From: Scilla litardierei
Taxonomy: Eukaryota; Streptophyta; Magnoliopsida; Asparagales; Asparagaceae
Length of the DNA: 64,000 nucleotides
NCBI GenBank assembly: GCA_030789695.1
Contig: CM061130.1
Span: forward strand, 13,197,860 to 13,261,859
Direction of reading: 5' to 3'
Positions 34,534-46,260 of this stretch are shown here, in pieces. The translations under genes were made by a program, and so were the position numbers. Positions within the stretch are counted from its first letter, which is position 1, and the number at the start of each line of letters is the position of its first letter. Below the pieces are notes generated by a model that was not told where the DNA came from, did not search any database, and was given only the letters and a program-made list of their open reading frames with translations.

Positions 34534-34797
34534 TCAACCACTCTTGTTAAGCAACATCAGTAAAATACATAACAACAACCCTAAAATTGAAAACGAAACC
34601 CACTTAATTGTTTTGTAATCGGCTACGTTGCATTCCATCTTCAACTTGGTCCGCTCAAATCCACCCAAGAGCCTTGCAAACCCCGACTCTATCTCTAACA
34701 GACGCCTTTCCGAGAATGAAGTGGAAGACGTTGCACGGGTGGGGTTTCTGTCATGCTCATCCATTAACTACAGGATCACATATGTGGACCAGTCTGG
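34534..34797 (-). pseudogene. GRF zinc-finger protein, C-terminal half
   Basis: Continues in frame from the zinc finger at 55164-55394 once the inserted element is discounted. After a TAG at 34768-34770 the frame stays open: MDEHDRNPTRATSSTSF, a charged helix with RRLLEIESGFARLL, then a C-terminal hydrophobic segment WVSFSILGLLLCILLMLL, a likely membrane anchor. This order (GRF finger, short helix, terminal anchor) is common in small plant GRF proteins. The in-frame stop and the insertion make it a pseudogene. Confidence 0.7.
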
Positions 34798-35532
34798 TGT
34801 AATGCCCTGCTAAGCTACTGCACAAGTACTAGAGGGGGGGGGGTGAATAGTACTTTAAAATAATTAAGAAGATAATTCCTAATTATCTTGCAAACTCTAC
34901 CAATTAATGTGGAAATGCGGAAATGTAAATATTAGACAACAAAGAAGACAATCGCAAACAAGCAATTTAACGGGTTCGGATCCACCCAAGTCTCCCCGAC
35001 TTGTTCCCGATGATCCTACGTCCCAACCATCCGGATCCCTTCTGGATACTTGAGTTAGAAACCCTAACTCAAGATTTGCACTATGAAATTCTTGTAGAAA
35101 ACCTCTACAAGATCAAATCATACACAAATGGAAATGTGACTCCCACAAACCGGGATCACAACAAACTCTCACAACCGAGAGTGAAACACTTACAATATCA
35201 ATGTAAATTGAAATAGAAATTCTTGCCGACAAAATCCTATGCCTTGAGTAAACTTACGATTTAGGGCAAAACGGATTTTGGGGAAGATGAAGAGGCACCA
35301 AACCATAGCTCCAAGTAGATGACCAGCAATGGAGTCCTAGGTGGATGTTGGTGACCTAGAATCAAGCACTTGGCTTGGAAGGCTCACAATCAATGAATCT
35401 CTCTTTTGAAATAAGAGTGAGAGAGAGATTCTTGAATGGAAATGAATGAGCTTTGAATGAGATTGAATGCTTCTCTTTTGATCTCTAAACTTCTCTTAAT
35501 ATCAGCCTTGAGTGTAATGAATGCAGAACTCC

Positions 35533-35544
35533 AAGTATTTATAG
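35533..35544 (-). promoter_or_regulatory. LTR TATA box, type A
   Basis: The minus strand reads CTATAAATACTT, about 65 bp downstream of the palindrome array. The 5' LTR has the same box at 54155-54166. Confidence 0.65.
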
Positions 35545-35609
35545 GATAGAGAAAAGAGAGAGCAAAAATCATTTCAATTAAAGCTCCAACGGCTCTATTC
35601 TGAACCAAA

Positions 35610-36125
35610 CTAGTCGGTCAAAGAACAACCACTGACCGACTAGTTCATCAAGTAGTCGGTCGGTTAAACAACATGAACCGACTAAGAGGTGAACAGTGAA
35701 TAGATGAAGTTTCAGACTTAAAGAACTAGTCGGTCCAAGAAGACTTGCCAACCGACTAGTTTCACAACTAGTCGATCGGTGAGTGAACTTAGACCGACTA
35801 AGAGATAAAACAAATAGTCTGAGTACAAATTGATTTAGTCGGTCCAAGAACAAATGTTGACCGACTAGTTCATCAACTAGTCGATCGCCAAATGTACATT
35901 GACCGACTAACGATAAACAGTAACTTGGCATGTACAGGGAAAGCTCAACTAATCGGTCTAAGAAGGATCACTGACCGACTAGTTCACCAACTAGTCGGTC
36001 GGTGAGTCAACGTAGACCGACTAACTGTAAACAGTAAAGAGTTTTGAATTGAAGGAGGCAAACAGTCGGTCCAAGAAGCTTTGCCGACCGACTAGATCAC
36101 CATCTAGTCGGTTGGTTCTTCTTCT
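35610..36125. repeat. Five-module CTAGTCGGTC array, 3' LTR
   Basis: Module starts 35610, 35726, 35835, 35949 and 36063 (spacing 116, 109, 114, 114). Each GACCGACTA contains ACCGAC, the DRE/CRT core. Confidence 0.92.
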
Positions 36126-36540
36126 TGAACCAACTAACATGCACAAGAAGTCGCGAATCGAAGTGCGATGCTTCAGGAAAGTTCGTATGGACTTCTACTA
36201 AGATCCTAGCTCTAAGATATGAGCGTTATGAAGATTAAAACGTAAGACCTACTCAAGGCTTAACATTCTACGGAACGAAGCTAAAAGACTATAAATAAAA
36301 CTTGACGAACCGTCTTCGAAAGCTTCGATCCGAATCTTCATGACTTCAATAATGGTCCATAAGCTTCAACGAAGCTTTAGGCATACGATCACGCGCTTTG
36401 AGAAGTCTCGAGACGTCGCTTTGGATGTTCATATGAATTTGGCGACGATCTCCATAACTGCGCTCACAAAGAGTTAGTTCACGATATATTTATGTTTGTT
36501 CATCATCCAAAACCAAATCCGGGGAGTCCAATACTCAACA

Positions 36541-37497
36541 TTCTCCCCCTTTTTGGTGATGACAAACCAACATAAATAATAATCAAAAAATAATGATTCA
36601 AATGAAATTTACTTACTTCCGATGCATTGATGACACGTTAATTCCAAAATGAATAATAATAATACACATCAAGCAGACGAGTAAAGTAAAAATTGAGAAT
36701 TCAATTATTGAAATATCGGATTTGAAATCCATTTTTATATCTTAACTCCCTCTGAATCTAACATATCAAATTAGATTCTTGGAAAAAATTCTTTAAATTA
36801 TCATTTAGCTCATCGTTATTATTATATCTCTCCCCCTTTGGCATTAGCAAAAAGAGTGGGAGGAGAGGGAGAGATCAGTGGCCGGAGTTGGTCGGAAAGA
36901 TGGCCGAAAATCGACGGAGGAGGGAAGGAAGTCGAAGGGTCTCGGGGGGGGGGGGGGGGGGTTTGAGCTGAAGAGGAGATTTCGATCGACTAGAATAGGA
37001 TAGAATGAGTTTAAGTCGATCGGAATGCGAAAAGACCAAGCAGTCCCCGATGCAATTAGTCGGTCACAGTTCAAGCACTGACCGACTAGATGATGATCTA
37101 GTCGGTCGGTCACTGAGCTTGAACCGACGAATTGCAAACTGTAACTGAAGCCAAATTTAGGGCTTGAGTTAGTCAGTCTGAGTTCATTCACTGAAAGACT
37201 AGATGATGATCTAGTCGGTCGGTCAATGAACATGAACCGACTAACAGTGTTCAAAAATTTTAGAATTTGAAATTTTGAGTTCTCTCCTAATCTAACTTGG
37301 ACGAAACATTGTTATACTCTCATTAATCATTATACTACCCCATTAAACATCGAAAATCTGAAATTTGACGTTTACGAACAAATCGAGCGAAAATTCCGAA
37401 AATTCAACGAAAAATCCAGAAAATTCCAATACATCAAGCATGTGCAAATATAATGAAATTGAATAGCATGAAAGATTATTGAACATAAAAATGAATC
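36541..37497 (-). other. Pol-to-LTR spacer with two palindrome modules
   Basis: Polypurine complement at 36541-36556, a second CTCCCCCTTTGGCATTAGC at about 36832, an 18-G run at 36944-36961, and two CTAGTCGGTC modules at about 37056-37243. No env-like gene. Confidence 0.7.
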
Positions 37498-40400
37498 CTA
37501 AATCTCGGATTCACCCATAATCCCCAATTCTCGACGCAACCGCACAAAGGAGTCTTCCTTAAGGGGTTTCGTGAAAATATCGGCGATTTGCTTCTGGGTT
37601 TCAACGTACACTAATATGATGTCCTTTTTAGCAACATGATCATCTAAGAAATGGTGACGGACATCTATGTGTTTAGAATGGGAATGGTGTACCGGATTCT
37701 TAGAGAGACATGTTGCACTTTGGTTGTCTACCATGATAGGGCAAGTATCACAGTTTATACCAAAGTCTTTAAGAGTGTGTCTCATCCAAAGAACCTGAGC
37801 ACACGCGGCACCGGCGGCAATATATTCTGCCTCGGTGGTTGAAAGTGATACGGAATTCTGCTTCTTGGAAAACCAAGAGACAAGAGAATTTCCTATAAAA
37901 TGGCAAGTGCCACTAGTACTTTTCCTGTCGGATTTGCATCCCGCATAATCTGCGTCACGATATGAGATTAACTCATATGTGCTAAATTTTGGATAAAGTA
38001 ATCCAAAATCAAGTGTGTAACTTAAATAACAGAAAATACGTTTTACCGCTACTAAGTGAGATTCCTTAGGTTGAGACTGATAACGAGCACATACACATAC
38101 GGCAAACATAATATCGGGCCTACTTGCGGTAAGATAAAGTAAACTACCTATCATACCTCGATATAGACGAATGTCTACATCTTTACCGCCCGTATCCTTA
38201 TCAAGATGCGTAGTGGTGCTCATCGGAGTCTTCTTCCCGGAGGCATTCTCCATTCCAAATCGCTTTAGCAACTCCACCGTGTACTTCGTTTGGTGGATGA
38301 AAATTGCATCGTTCATTTGGTGAATTTGGAGACCGAAGAAATATTTGAGCTCACCCATGTGGCTCATCTCAAATTGATCCTTCATCACATTAGAAAACTA
38401 TTCGCACAGAGCAAAGTTAGTAACACCGAAAATGATATCATCAACATAAATTTGAACTAAAATTATATCATTATTCGAATACTTAACAAATAATGTGGAA
38501 TCAACTTCTCCCATTTTAAAACCTAAATCCAAAAGAAAATTCTTTAAACGGTCATACCAAGCTCGAGGAGCTTGTCTCAAACCGTAAAGTGCTTTCTTTA
38601 AGTTTGAAAACATGGTTTGGGAATTTTTCATTTATAAAACTCGGAGGTTGAGAAACATAAACTTCCTCAACAACATCTCCGTTTAAAAATGCACTTTTAA
38701 CATCCATTTGAAAGAGTTTAAAATCTTTATGGCATGCAAAAGATAACAATAATCTAATAGATTCTAATCTAGCTACCGGAGCAAAGGATTCTTCGAAATC
38801 AATACCTTCCTCTTGCCGATAGTCTTGAGCTACTAACCGAGCTGTGTTCCGGACAATGATTTGGTTTTCGTCGGTCTTGTTCTTGAAGATCCACTTTGTC
38901 CCTATGACGGTGTGGTTCTTCGATGGCAATGGAACAAGCTCCTAAACCTCATTTCTCTCGAATTGAATGAGTTCCTCTTCCATGGCAAGGATCCAAGCGC
39001 TATCTTCGCACGCTTCATAAATATTCTTTGGCTCAATCGAGGAGGCAAAGGCACAATGAGCGAAGTAGTTGACTTGCGATCTCGTCTTGACACTATCAAG
39101 GATATTGCCAATGACTTGCTCATGAGGATGGTCACAAACGGTATGAAGCCGTTTGGGAATTCCCTGATCACTAGGAACATTCTCAAAAACTTCATTAGTC
39201 GGGCTAGTATCATTAGAATCAATAGAGTTAGAATTACCAATTGAATCACATAAGACATCCATGGACTCATCATCATTAGTAATTCTAGTTGGGACAAAAC
39301 CTTCATTAAATGAAACATGAAGTAATTCCTCGATCGTTGAGGTTCGTTTGTTGTATAACCGGTAGGCTTTGCTACGGGAGGAATATCCAACAAATATCCA
39401 CTCATCAGATCTTGGATCAAATTTGTCCAAACAAGCATAAGTGTTTTTAATAAAACATTTTGCACCGAAAACACGAAAATGTTTAACTTGAGGCAACCTA
39501 CCAAACAACAATTCATAACAAGTTTGTTTAGTGCCGGGCCTCAAAAGTATCCGATTAAACACATAGCAAGCGGTATGTACCGCTTCCGCCCAAAATTGAT
39601 GGCCAAGTTGGCTATCATCAAGCATAGTGCGAGCACATTCCACTAGCGTCCTATTCTTTTTCTCAACAACACCATTTTGAGGAGGTGCGCGAGGGAATGA
39701 AAAGGTGTGTGTAATACCAACTTCATCACAAAAAGTTGAGAAAGACTCATTCTCAAATTCTCCTCCATGATCACTACGAATAGTGACAATGGTGGTTCCA
39801 ATGAGATTTTGTACTTTCTTAACAAAAAATGTGAAGTTTTCAAAAGCATCATTTTTATTACACAATGAAAATACCCAAGTAAACCTAGAAAAGTCATCAA
39901 CGATGACAAGTCCATAACGTGCATTTCCCAATGAAGTAACTCTAGTTGGCCCAAATAAATCTAGATGTAAAAGCTCTAGAGGCCGCTTAGAAGAAATACT
40001 TTTCTTAGGTTTAAATGATGATTTTGGAAGCTTGCCTCGTTGACACGAGTCACAAAAGCTCTTCTTTTGAAAGACTAGCTTAGGGAAGCCTCTAATAGAA
40101 TTTAACTTGGAAAGCTTAAATAGTGTTCCAAAGTTCACATGAACAAAACGTCGATGCCATAAGTGTTTCTCACTTGTGTTGGTAATGAGACATTGTTCAT
40201 GTGATCTCGGAAGATCTAGGATGTATATATCCTTATGGCGTGTGCCAGAAAACAATACATCATTAGTATTTTTATTCAAAATATGTCACATTCCTTTCTC
40301 AAAGCTAACTTTGTAACCTTTGTCACAAAGTTGGCTTATTCAAATAAGATTGTGGTTTAATCCTTTAACAAGGTAAACATCACTTATAAGTGGTTTAGAA

Positions 40401-40570
40401 GGATTACCCACTTTTCTAACACATATGATGGTTCCGCTTTCGTTGCCTCCAAAGACTACCCGGTTTCCATTTGCAATGGGAACCACTCCGGAGAGCAATT
40501 GAGCGTCACCCGTCATGTGTTTTGAACACCCGCTATCGAGTATCCAATTATTCTTGGAGCCAAATTTTGA
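37498..40570 (-). pseudogene. SIRE-like pol, near full length, broken
   Basis: Protease WILDSGCSKHMTG near 40550, then stops at about 40335 and 40283. GAG-pre-integrase LWHRRFVHVNFGTL and the integrase core follow (DLFGPT, DDFSRFTWVF, SDHGGEFENESF, NGVVEKKNRT) to a TAG at 38940 where Trp is usual. The RT half has [19 protein letters not shown], a frameshift near 38610, [15 protein letters not shown], intact YVDD in QIYVDDIIFG, and a TAG near 38398. RNase H follows (DADYAGCKSDRKSTSG, HSKHIDVRHHFLDDHV) to the stop at 37498. Catalytic residues survive; several nonsense codons and one frameshift remove function. Confidence 0.93.
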
Positions 40571-41105
40571 TTTGTTGCTCCTTTTCTTTCTCTTGAGTAC
40601 CTAAAGATAGAAAATATCGTATCATGGTACCCAAGGTCATTGGGTCCAAAAGATTAGACCTTTGGAAGCCAAGTCCAATTGGACTTAGACTTCCCCACAT
40701 AATTATCACTATGCACAACATTCATGGAATAAGAATTCATATAAACTTGTTTTTCATTCATGTTTGTGTCCTTTGGGCTCCAAATTGTGAAGATTTTGGG
40801 AGCCCTAATCCTATTGGGTGCATGCATGCGTTGTTGATTTCTACGTGATGCATGTCGTGGATATGCATAATGAACATGATGGAATGATGCATGATGATAT
40901 TTATTCATACGATGATGTGGGTGTACATATGCATGTGGAGGAACACGTGCATGAGGGTGTTCACATGGTGTGCACGTGCCCGTGGACGTGTAGCATAAAA
41001 ATCATCATATGTGTGAGCCGGTGGAGTAGGACGTGTGTTCCTACGTGGCATGGTATTTGTGTACATGTAGGCATGACCCTTCTTTGGAGGTCCACCCAAA
41101 GTGGG

Positions 41106-42893
41106 TTACTTTCCAAACGAGGGTGTGTACGAGGTGGAAGCACCATTGGTAGATGAACTACCAATAGAGTGTTTGCTACCACTCGTTGAGTCACCGGAAG
41201 TTGGCCTAACAAAGAGAGTGGCCGATTTAGATGAACTTCCCATCTTATACCCCAAGCCAATGTGGTGATTGGCCGGAAGTAAGTCATTTAGGATGTTATC
41301 CAAATGGCCCTTACCCTTATTGAATTTGTTAATTCGGCCTAATGTGCGCTCATATTTCTCGGTGAGAGAACGCATAGAAGCATCCAAAGTGGATACTTGC
41401 GATGTGAGCATATAAACACGAGATTTGATATTTTCATTCTCAATACTCAAAGTCGAGTTTTGAGAAGTCAAGTCCGCTATCTTGTGTTCCTCCGGATCCT
41501 CAATGCTAACATGTTCAAGTTGAGACTTGAGATTTACAATCTCATTTTTCAACTCTTCAACAACGGTGTCATTGTTGGTGATGATAGGTTTATGCGAGGT
41601 TTGGATGCTAGCTAAATCATCTTTTACTTTATTATATCTATTTACTAATTTAGTGTATTTAGACCATAATTGCTCATTAGCATTTCTAAGGTCATCCATT
41701 GTTACCTCATCGTCGCCTTCATTGTCGCTATCATCGGAGGAGGAATCTTTATCTTGCTCCTCTCTAGCCATGAAGCACATATGTGCTTGCTCCACTTGCT
41801 CATCATACGACTCTCCGCTTGAAGAATCGTCGGAGTCGGTGAATGTCCCGACAAGCCCCTTTTTGTACTCTTTCTTATACTTAGACTTGTCAAACTTGGG
41901 CGCCTTCCACTTCTCCTTTTGCTTATTTTGAGGACAATCTGCTTTCATGTGTCCTGGCTTATTGCATTTAAAGCACAAAGGAGAGGAGGCGTTAGAAGAA
42001 TTAAACTTCGATTTGTTTTTGAGGTTACCTTTCCGGAAGAACCGGTTGAACTTCTTTGCCATGAGGGCAATAGATTCCAAGTCTAATTCTTCTTCCGATT
42101 CTTCATCAACGGTAGATGTTGATGTTGATGGAGCGGCCTTGAAAGCAATAGCCTTTTTCTTTGGCTCGTCTTGCTTCAAGTAGGACTTCATCTTGTCCTG
42201 CAACTTCATCTTGCTATCCTTGCATACCTCATACGACATCAAGGTACCCATTAGTTGAACAACGGTATAAGTTTTCATATCATTACCTTCCTCGATAGCG
42301 AAGGTACGTTTCTCCCAATAAGAAGAAAGTCCATCGATGATCTTCGAGATTTTCTCCTTTTGGGTGTAGGTTTTACCGAGAGCCTCCAACTCGTTTGTGA
42401 TGTCGATGAAGCGAGCATAATACTCCTTCATCTTCTCACCCTGTAGCATATGAAATAACTCGTAATCTTTATTAACTACAACGAATTTAGATTCTCTTAC
42501 CCTACTCGTTCCTTCATGCAATATGAGGAGGGAGTTCTATATTTGATATGCACTCTTACATGTGCATATCTTATTGAAGTCCTCGGGCTCCAAAGCGCAT
42601 TGCAAGGCGTTCATTGCCTTGGCATTGCTTACCTCCGCGGTGACCTCTGCGGTAGTCCACTTCTCGAAATCTTCTTCGACGAGCTCGACACACTCCTTCG
42701 TCGTGGCCCTCCATAGTGAAGCACTCCGGAGGAAAGTTTCCATCTGGCATTTCCAGTACCCGTAATTGGTACCGTTGAAGAAGGGAGGCCTCGTCGAGGA
42801 GTGTCCTTCCATCACCGAAGACGCTCCTTCACGGTTCCTGAAGGTGATGTAATCTGAAGGTGGACGCACGATTTTGTTGTCGTTGGTAGACAT
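41106..42893 (-). pseudogene. SIRE-like gag, one nonsense codon
   Basis: Starts MSTNDNKIVRPPSDYITF, then RPPFFNGTNYGYWKCQME. A TAG at 42537-42539 replaces a conserved Trp; the same frame resumes with LLILHEGTSRVRESK and runs to 41106. The UBN2-type domain has the motif MKEYYARFIDITNELEALG, the CCHC knuckle is CFKCNKPGHMKADC, and an acidic Asp/Ser linker leads to a long coiled-coil-like C-terminal half (DLTSQNSTLSIENENIKSR), a known SIRE/Maximus trait. It would build the particle. Restricted to one visible stop, it is the best-kept gag in the window. Confidence 0.92.
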
Positions 42894-42902
42894 AGCTATA
42901 GA

Positions 42903-42920
42903 CTTGGCTCTGGTACCAAA
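42903..42920 (-). promoter_or_regulatory. Primer-binding site, initiator Met tRNA
   Basis: The minus strand reads TTTGGTACCAGAGCCAAG next to the 5' LTR, matching TGGTATCAGAGC with one change. Confidence 0.9.
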
Positions 42921-43341
42921 TGTAATGCCCTGTTAAGATACAGCACAAGTACTAGAAGGGGGGCGAATAGTGCTTTAAAATAATTAAGAAGATAATTCCT
43001 AATTATCTTACAAACTCTACCTATTAATGCGAAAATGCGGAAATGTAAATATTAGACAACAAAGAAGACAATCGCAAATAAGCAATTTAACGGGTTCGGA
43101 TCCACCCAAGTCTCCCCGACTTGTTCCCGGTGATCCTATGTCCCAACCACACGGATCCCCTCCGGATACTTGAGTTAGAAACCCTAACTCAAGATTTACA
43201 CTATGAAAGTCTTGTAGAAAACCTCTACAAGATCAAATCATACACAAATGGAAATGTGACTCCCACAAACCGGGATCACAAACAAACTCTCACAACCGAG
43301 AGTGAAACACTTACAATATCAATGTAAATTGAAATAGAAAT
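42921..43341 (-). repeat. 5' LTR type A, 3' piece
   Basis: TGTAATGCCC... up to the gypsy insertion; the rest of this LTR resumes at 53843. The last five bases GAAAT are the target duplication. Confidence 0.95.
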
Positions 43342-43772
43342 TGTCACGCCCCGCTTCCCAAAACAGCGGAGGCGAAGCGTGACTAGGATTTCTTAGGCCA
43401 GAGCTAAGGAGCTCAGACCCAATAAGCGTCTGTGTGGTACCAAGACGAAGGTACAGGTCCTTGCATGCTAGTACAGAACAATAAAAGTACAAGAAGGAAA
43501 GAACATCATATTTTCTTCCAACATATCAAGAGTACCAAGTCTCAACGCTCGAAGGGCTACAACAGCAGAAAAGCAAATCTAATGGTGCAAGCACCCAACC
43601 TAGACAAGGAAACAAAAGGGGCTACGCACCCAGCTAAAAGTAATAAACGTCTCTGAAAACTGCAACGAGGAGTCTCTAGCTCTGGTCCTCCTCAGGGTCG
43701 TACTCAGGATCGACGCCCTCTGGCTCCACGTCAGCTGGCAAGTCAGTCTCCTCAACGTACTCTGGCTCAATC

Positions 43773-43811
43773 CCTGACGTACAGCACCAAAAGAAGGAAC
43801 TGTACGTCAGG
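43773..43811. repeat. 12-bp stem inverted repeat in LTR
   Basis: CCTGACGTACAG and CTGTACGTCAGG enclose a 15-base loop; a perfect stem, also present in the 5' LTR near 51445-51483. It lies in the transcribed R/U5 portion. Confidence 0.9.
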
Positions 43812-44138
43812 CAAGGTCTACAAGAAAAGGTTAGACCAAACTGCAAGTGCACCAATTACTTAACAATGTTTTACTGGTTGATTAACATGCTGAGGTTTTA
43901 ACAACAGAAGTACACGCAACATGAAAGTAAACACGACAAGTAGTGGTCGTAGCGAGTGCTACCGACCACGGGACTAGTCTACAGGTGTCAAGACAAGACG
44001 GAACATGGAAAGCCAGACACGACAAGACAAGACACGAAAGGGTTCACGCCTGTTCGGTTCGAGGGGGATCAGACCCTCTTGCCGCTTGCACGCTCAACCC
44101 TACCCCAAAACCCCAAGAATCGTGACAAGACAAGGGAT

Positions 44139-44301
44139 CACTTGCTCTAGCTTGACAAGTGCCCTATTGCTCTCTGAGCTGTGTATCAATACATGGGATC
44201 ACCTGCTCTAGCTTGACAGGTGCCCAATTGCCCATCGGGCTGTGAACTAGTACAAGGGATCACTCGCTCTGGCTTGGCGAGTGCCCTATTACCCAGCGGC
44301 C
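44139..44301. repeat. Three tandem hairpin units with covarying stems
   Basis: Units start exactly 61 bp apart (44139, 44200, 44261). Hairpin one has stems CACTTG/CAAGTG, CACCTG/CAGGTG and CACTCG/CGAGTG, always with an 11-base loop. Hairpin two has GCTC/GAGC (44169-44179), GCCC/GGGC (44230-44240) and a shortened CCC/GG(G) form at 44291-44301. The 5' LTR carries the same set from 51811. Confidence 0.93.
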
Positions 44302-45390
44302 TGTGCAGACGGAACAGGACAAGGCACGACAAAACAGGAGGGGTTATACTAGGGTGTCCACAACTCACGCACACGCATGTCAATCCTATGATGTCAAAAT
44401 TGTTGTTGTTGGACTCAGATTTCGTTGTCAAATCTGAGCCATCAAGGGCGTCCCGGACGCTATCATTTCACGTCCGGTTCTCATGTTTCTAAAATAGCAA
44501 TTCTAACGAGACTAAGGCCTAAACATGGCCAAGAACGCAAGTGGTACACTTGCCTGAGGTGACGAGTGCGTCGTCTCCCTGGTACGTCTCGTCCAAACGT
44601 CTCGTCGACGGAAAAGCATCTGAAAATCGTGACACGGCGACGGTGTCAGTTCACGATTCAGAATTCCTATTAGGGTTGTGTCTAGATTATCGGGACTAAC
44701 CTAATCTTCGGAAGTCACATTTTTAATGTATTTAGCCTAGTCGACGATCTACCCTATGTGCACATGCGAGGAGTCCGTTCGTCGAATTATCTATGGTTGC
44801 ACAACGTTTTAAAGAGGAGCGGAAAGTAAATTTAATTTGATTAGGTTGCTGATTTTACTTAGGGTTTGATTATCTATTGTGTGGGTTACTACGAATTTAG
44901 GGGACCAACCTGAAAATGACGGTTGCACGAAGATCCGGCGTCAGATCTGGAAAGGTGGAAGCTTTGCGTCGTCCAGAAATTCCTAAGCCGCGGGTAGCAC
45001 AGTGAGGAACGTCGATTGTTGATGATGACGTTGGCCTCCGAAGGTGATGACGAAGGTCTTGGCGTCTCCCGGGGTCGTCGTCGTCGGGTCTGAGATAGGA
45101 ACACCACGCAAGAGGAAGAAATGGGTCTCGGAAAAAGGGCGTGGCTGGAGCTTGGCCGCAGATCTCAGATCTGAGGGGAGATGAGGGGTGGTCGGCTATT
45201 TGTGTGGAAAAATCGGAGGAGGAAGAAGAAACGGGAGAACGGAGAATGGAGAATGGAAAGGGGAGGAGATCAGATTGATCCCGTGAAGGTGGAGGGCGCT
45301 CGAGAGGAGGAGAAAACTTAGGGAAATGAGGGAGATAGGTTGGGGAAGACAATGGCTGGAAATAATGAGGAGAAAGGAAAAAGAACCACA

Positions 45391-45400
45391 CGTTTAAATA
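45391..45400 (-). promoter_or_regulatory. Chromovirus LTR TATA box
   Basis: The minus strand reads TATTTAAACG, about 50 bp downstream of the palindrome array; the same box is in the 5' LTR at about 53047-53056. Confidence 0.5.
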
Positions 45401-45447
45401 AGAAAACGAACCGGCGGCTAGGTCAAAACTAGGGTTTCGGGGGTCAG

Positions 45448-45975
45448 TTAGTCGGTCTGAGAAGGGCGGTTGACCGACTAGTTTGAGAACTAGTCGGTCG
45501 GTCGTCTAACTGTGATCGACTAGAAGGCAAACAGAGAACAGTGTCGGTACAGTGTGATAGATTTAGTCGGTCTGTGAAGGCTCGTCGACCGACTAGTTTG
45601 CAACATAGTCGGTCGGCCAGTGTTCATTAACCGACTAAAGGGAAAAAGTGGTCGACAGGAAGTTTTGAAAATTAGTCGGTCTGAGAAGGAAACTTAACCG
45701 ACTAATTCGTCAACTAGTCGGTCGGTATTCATTCTTAAACCGACTAATGATAAACAATAACTCAACTGCATGCAATGATATCTAACTTAGTCGGTCTGCG
45801 AAGAAGTGTTGACCGACTAGTTCGACAACTAGTCGGTCGGTGGATGAACTTAGACCGACTAAGAGTAAACAGTAACTCAAGGGAAAAACCTGACAGAAAC
45901 TAGTCGGTCCATGAAGAGTTTCTGACCGACTAGATTGACATCTAGTCGGTCGGTCCTTGTTCTTGAACCGACTAT
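45448..45975. repeat. Five-module CTAGTCGGTC array, chromovirus 3' LTR
   Basis: Module starts 45448, 45563, 45672, 45787 and 45900 (spacing 115, 109, 115, 113). Sequence and spacing match the array of the copia type A LTRs; for example ACTAGTCGGTCGGT and ACTTAGACCGACTAAGAG occur in both. The counterpart in the 5' LTR is 53103-53630. Confidence 0.93.
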
Positions 45976-46175
45976 AGTGCACACCAAGTCTCCAAATGAA
46001 GTGTGAAGCTTCGAGATGGGTTGTAGGGACTCCTAAGATGAGTCTGACTCTAAGATAAGAGCGTCATGAAGCACGCTCAGCTCCAGATAGGAAAAAAAGA
46101 TACGGAAAAGAAAAGAGAGAAGTCGAACAATCATATATATTAATAAACATCATCATACAGAAACCAGCCGTTACA

Positions 46176-46200
46176 TCCTACCCACCTTAAGAAAATTTCG
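46176..46200 (-). promoter_or_regulatory. Polypurine tract of chromovirus
   Basis: The minus strand reads AAGGTGGGTAGGA directly before the LTR start TGTAACGG. Confidence 0.7.
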
Positions 46201-46260
46201 CCCTCGGAATTTCTGTCAGAATAGGTGAGGGTAACGCACTCTCATCTTATCCTCTCTCTC

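Larger units (their letters stand above)
34798..36540 (-). repeat. 3' LTR, SIRE-like type A
   Basis: TGTAATGCCC ... ACTCAACA, followed by the polypurine complement TTCTCCCCCTTTTTGG. A run of ten G lies at 34834-34843. Palindrome array 35610-36125; minus TATA CTATAAATACTT at 35533-35544. Confidence 0.95.
43342..46175 (-). repeat. 3' LTR of chromovirus, 2834 bp
   Basis: TGTCACGCCCCGC ... CCGTTACA on the plus strand. In element orientation: palindrome array (45975-45448), TATA at 45391-45400, then R/U5 with tandem hairpins (44301-44139) and a 12-bp stem hairpin (43811-43773). Confidence 0.96.

Noticed and set aside
38861..39244. Plus-strand frame across the SIRE-like pol
   Set aside because: Antisense shadow of the integrase-RT hinge; no domain.
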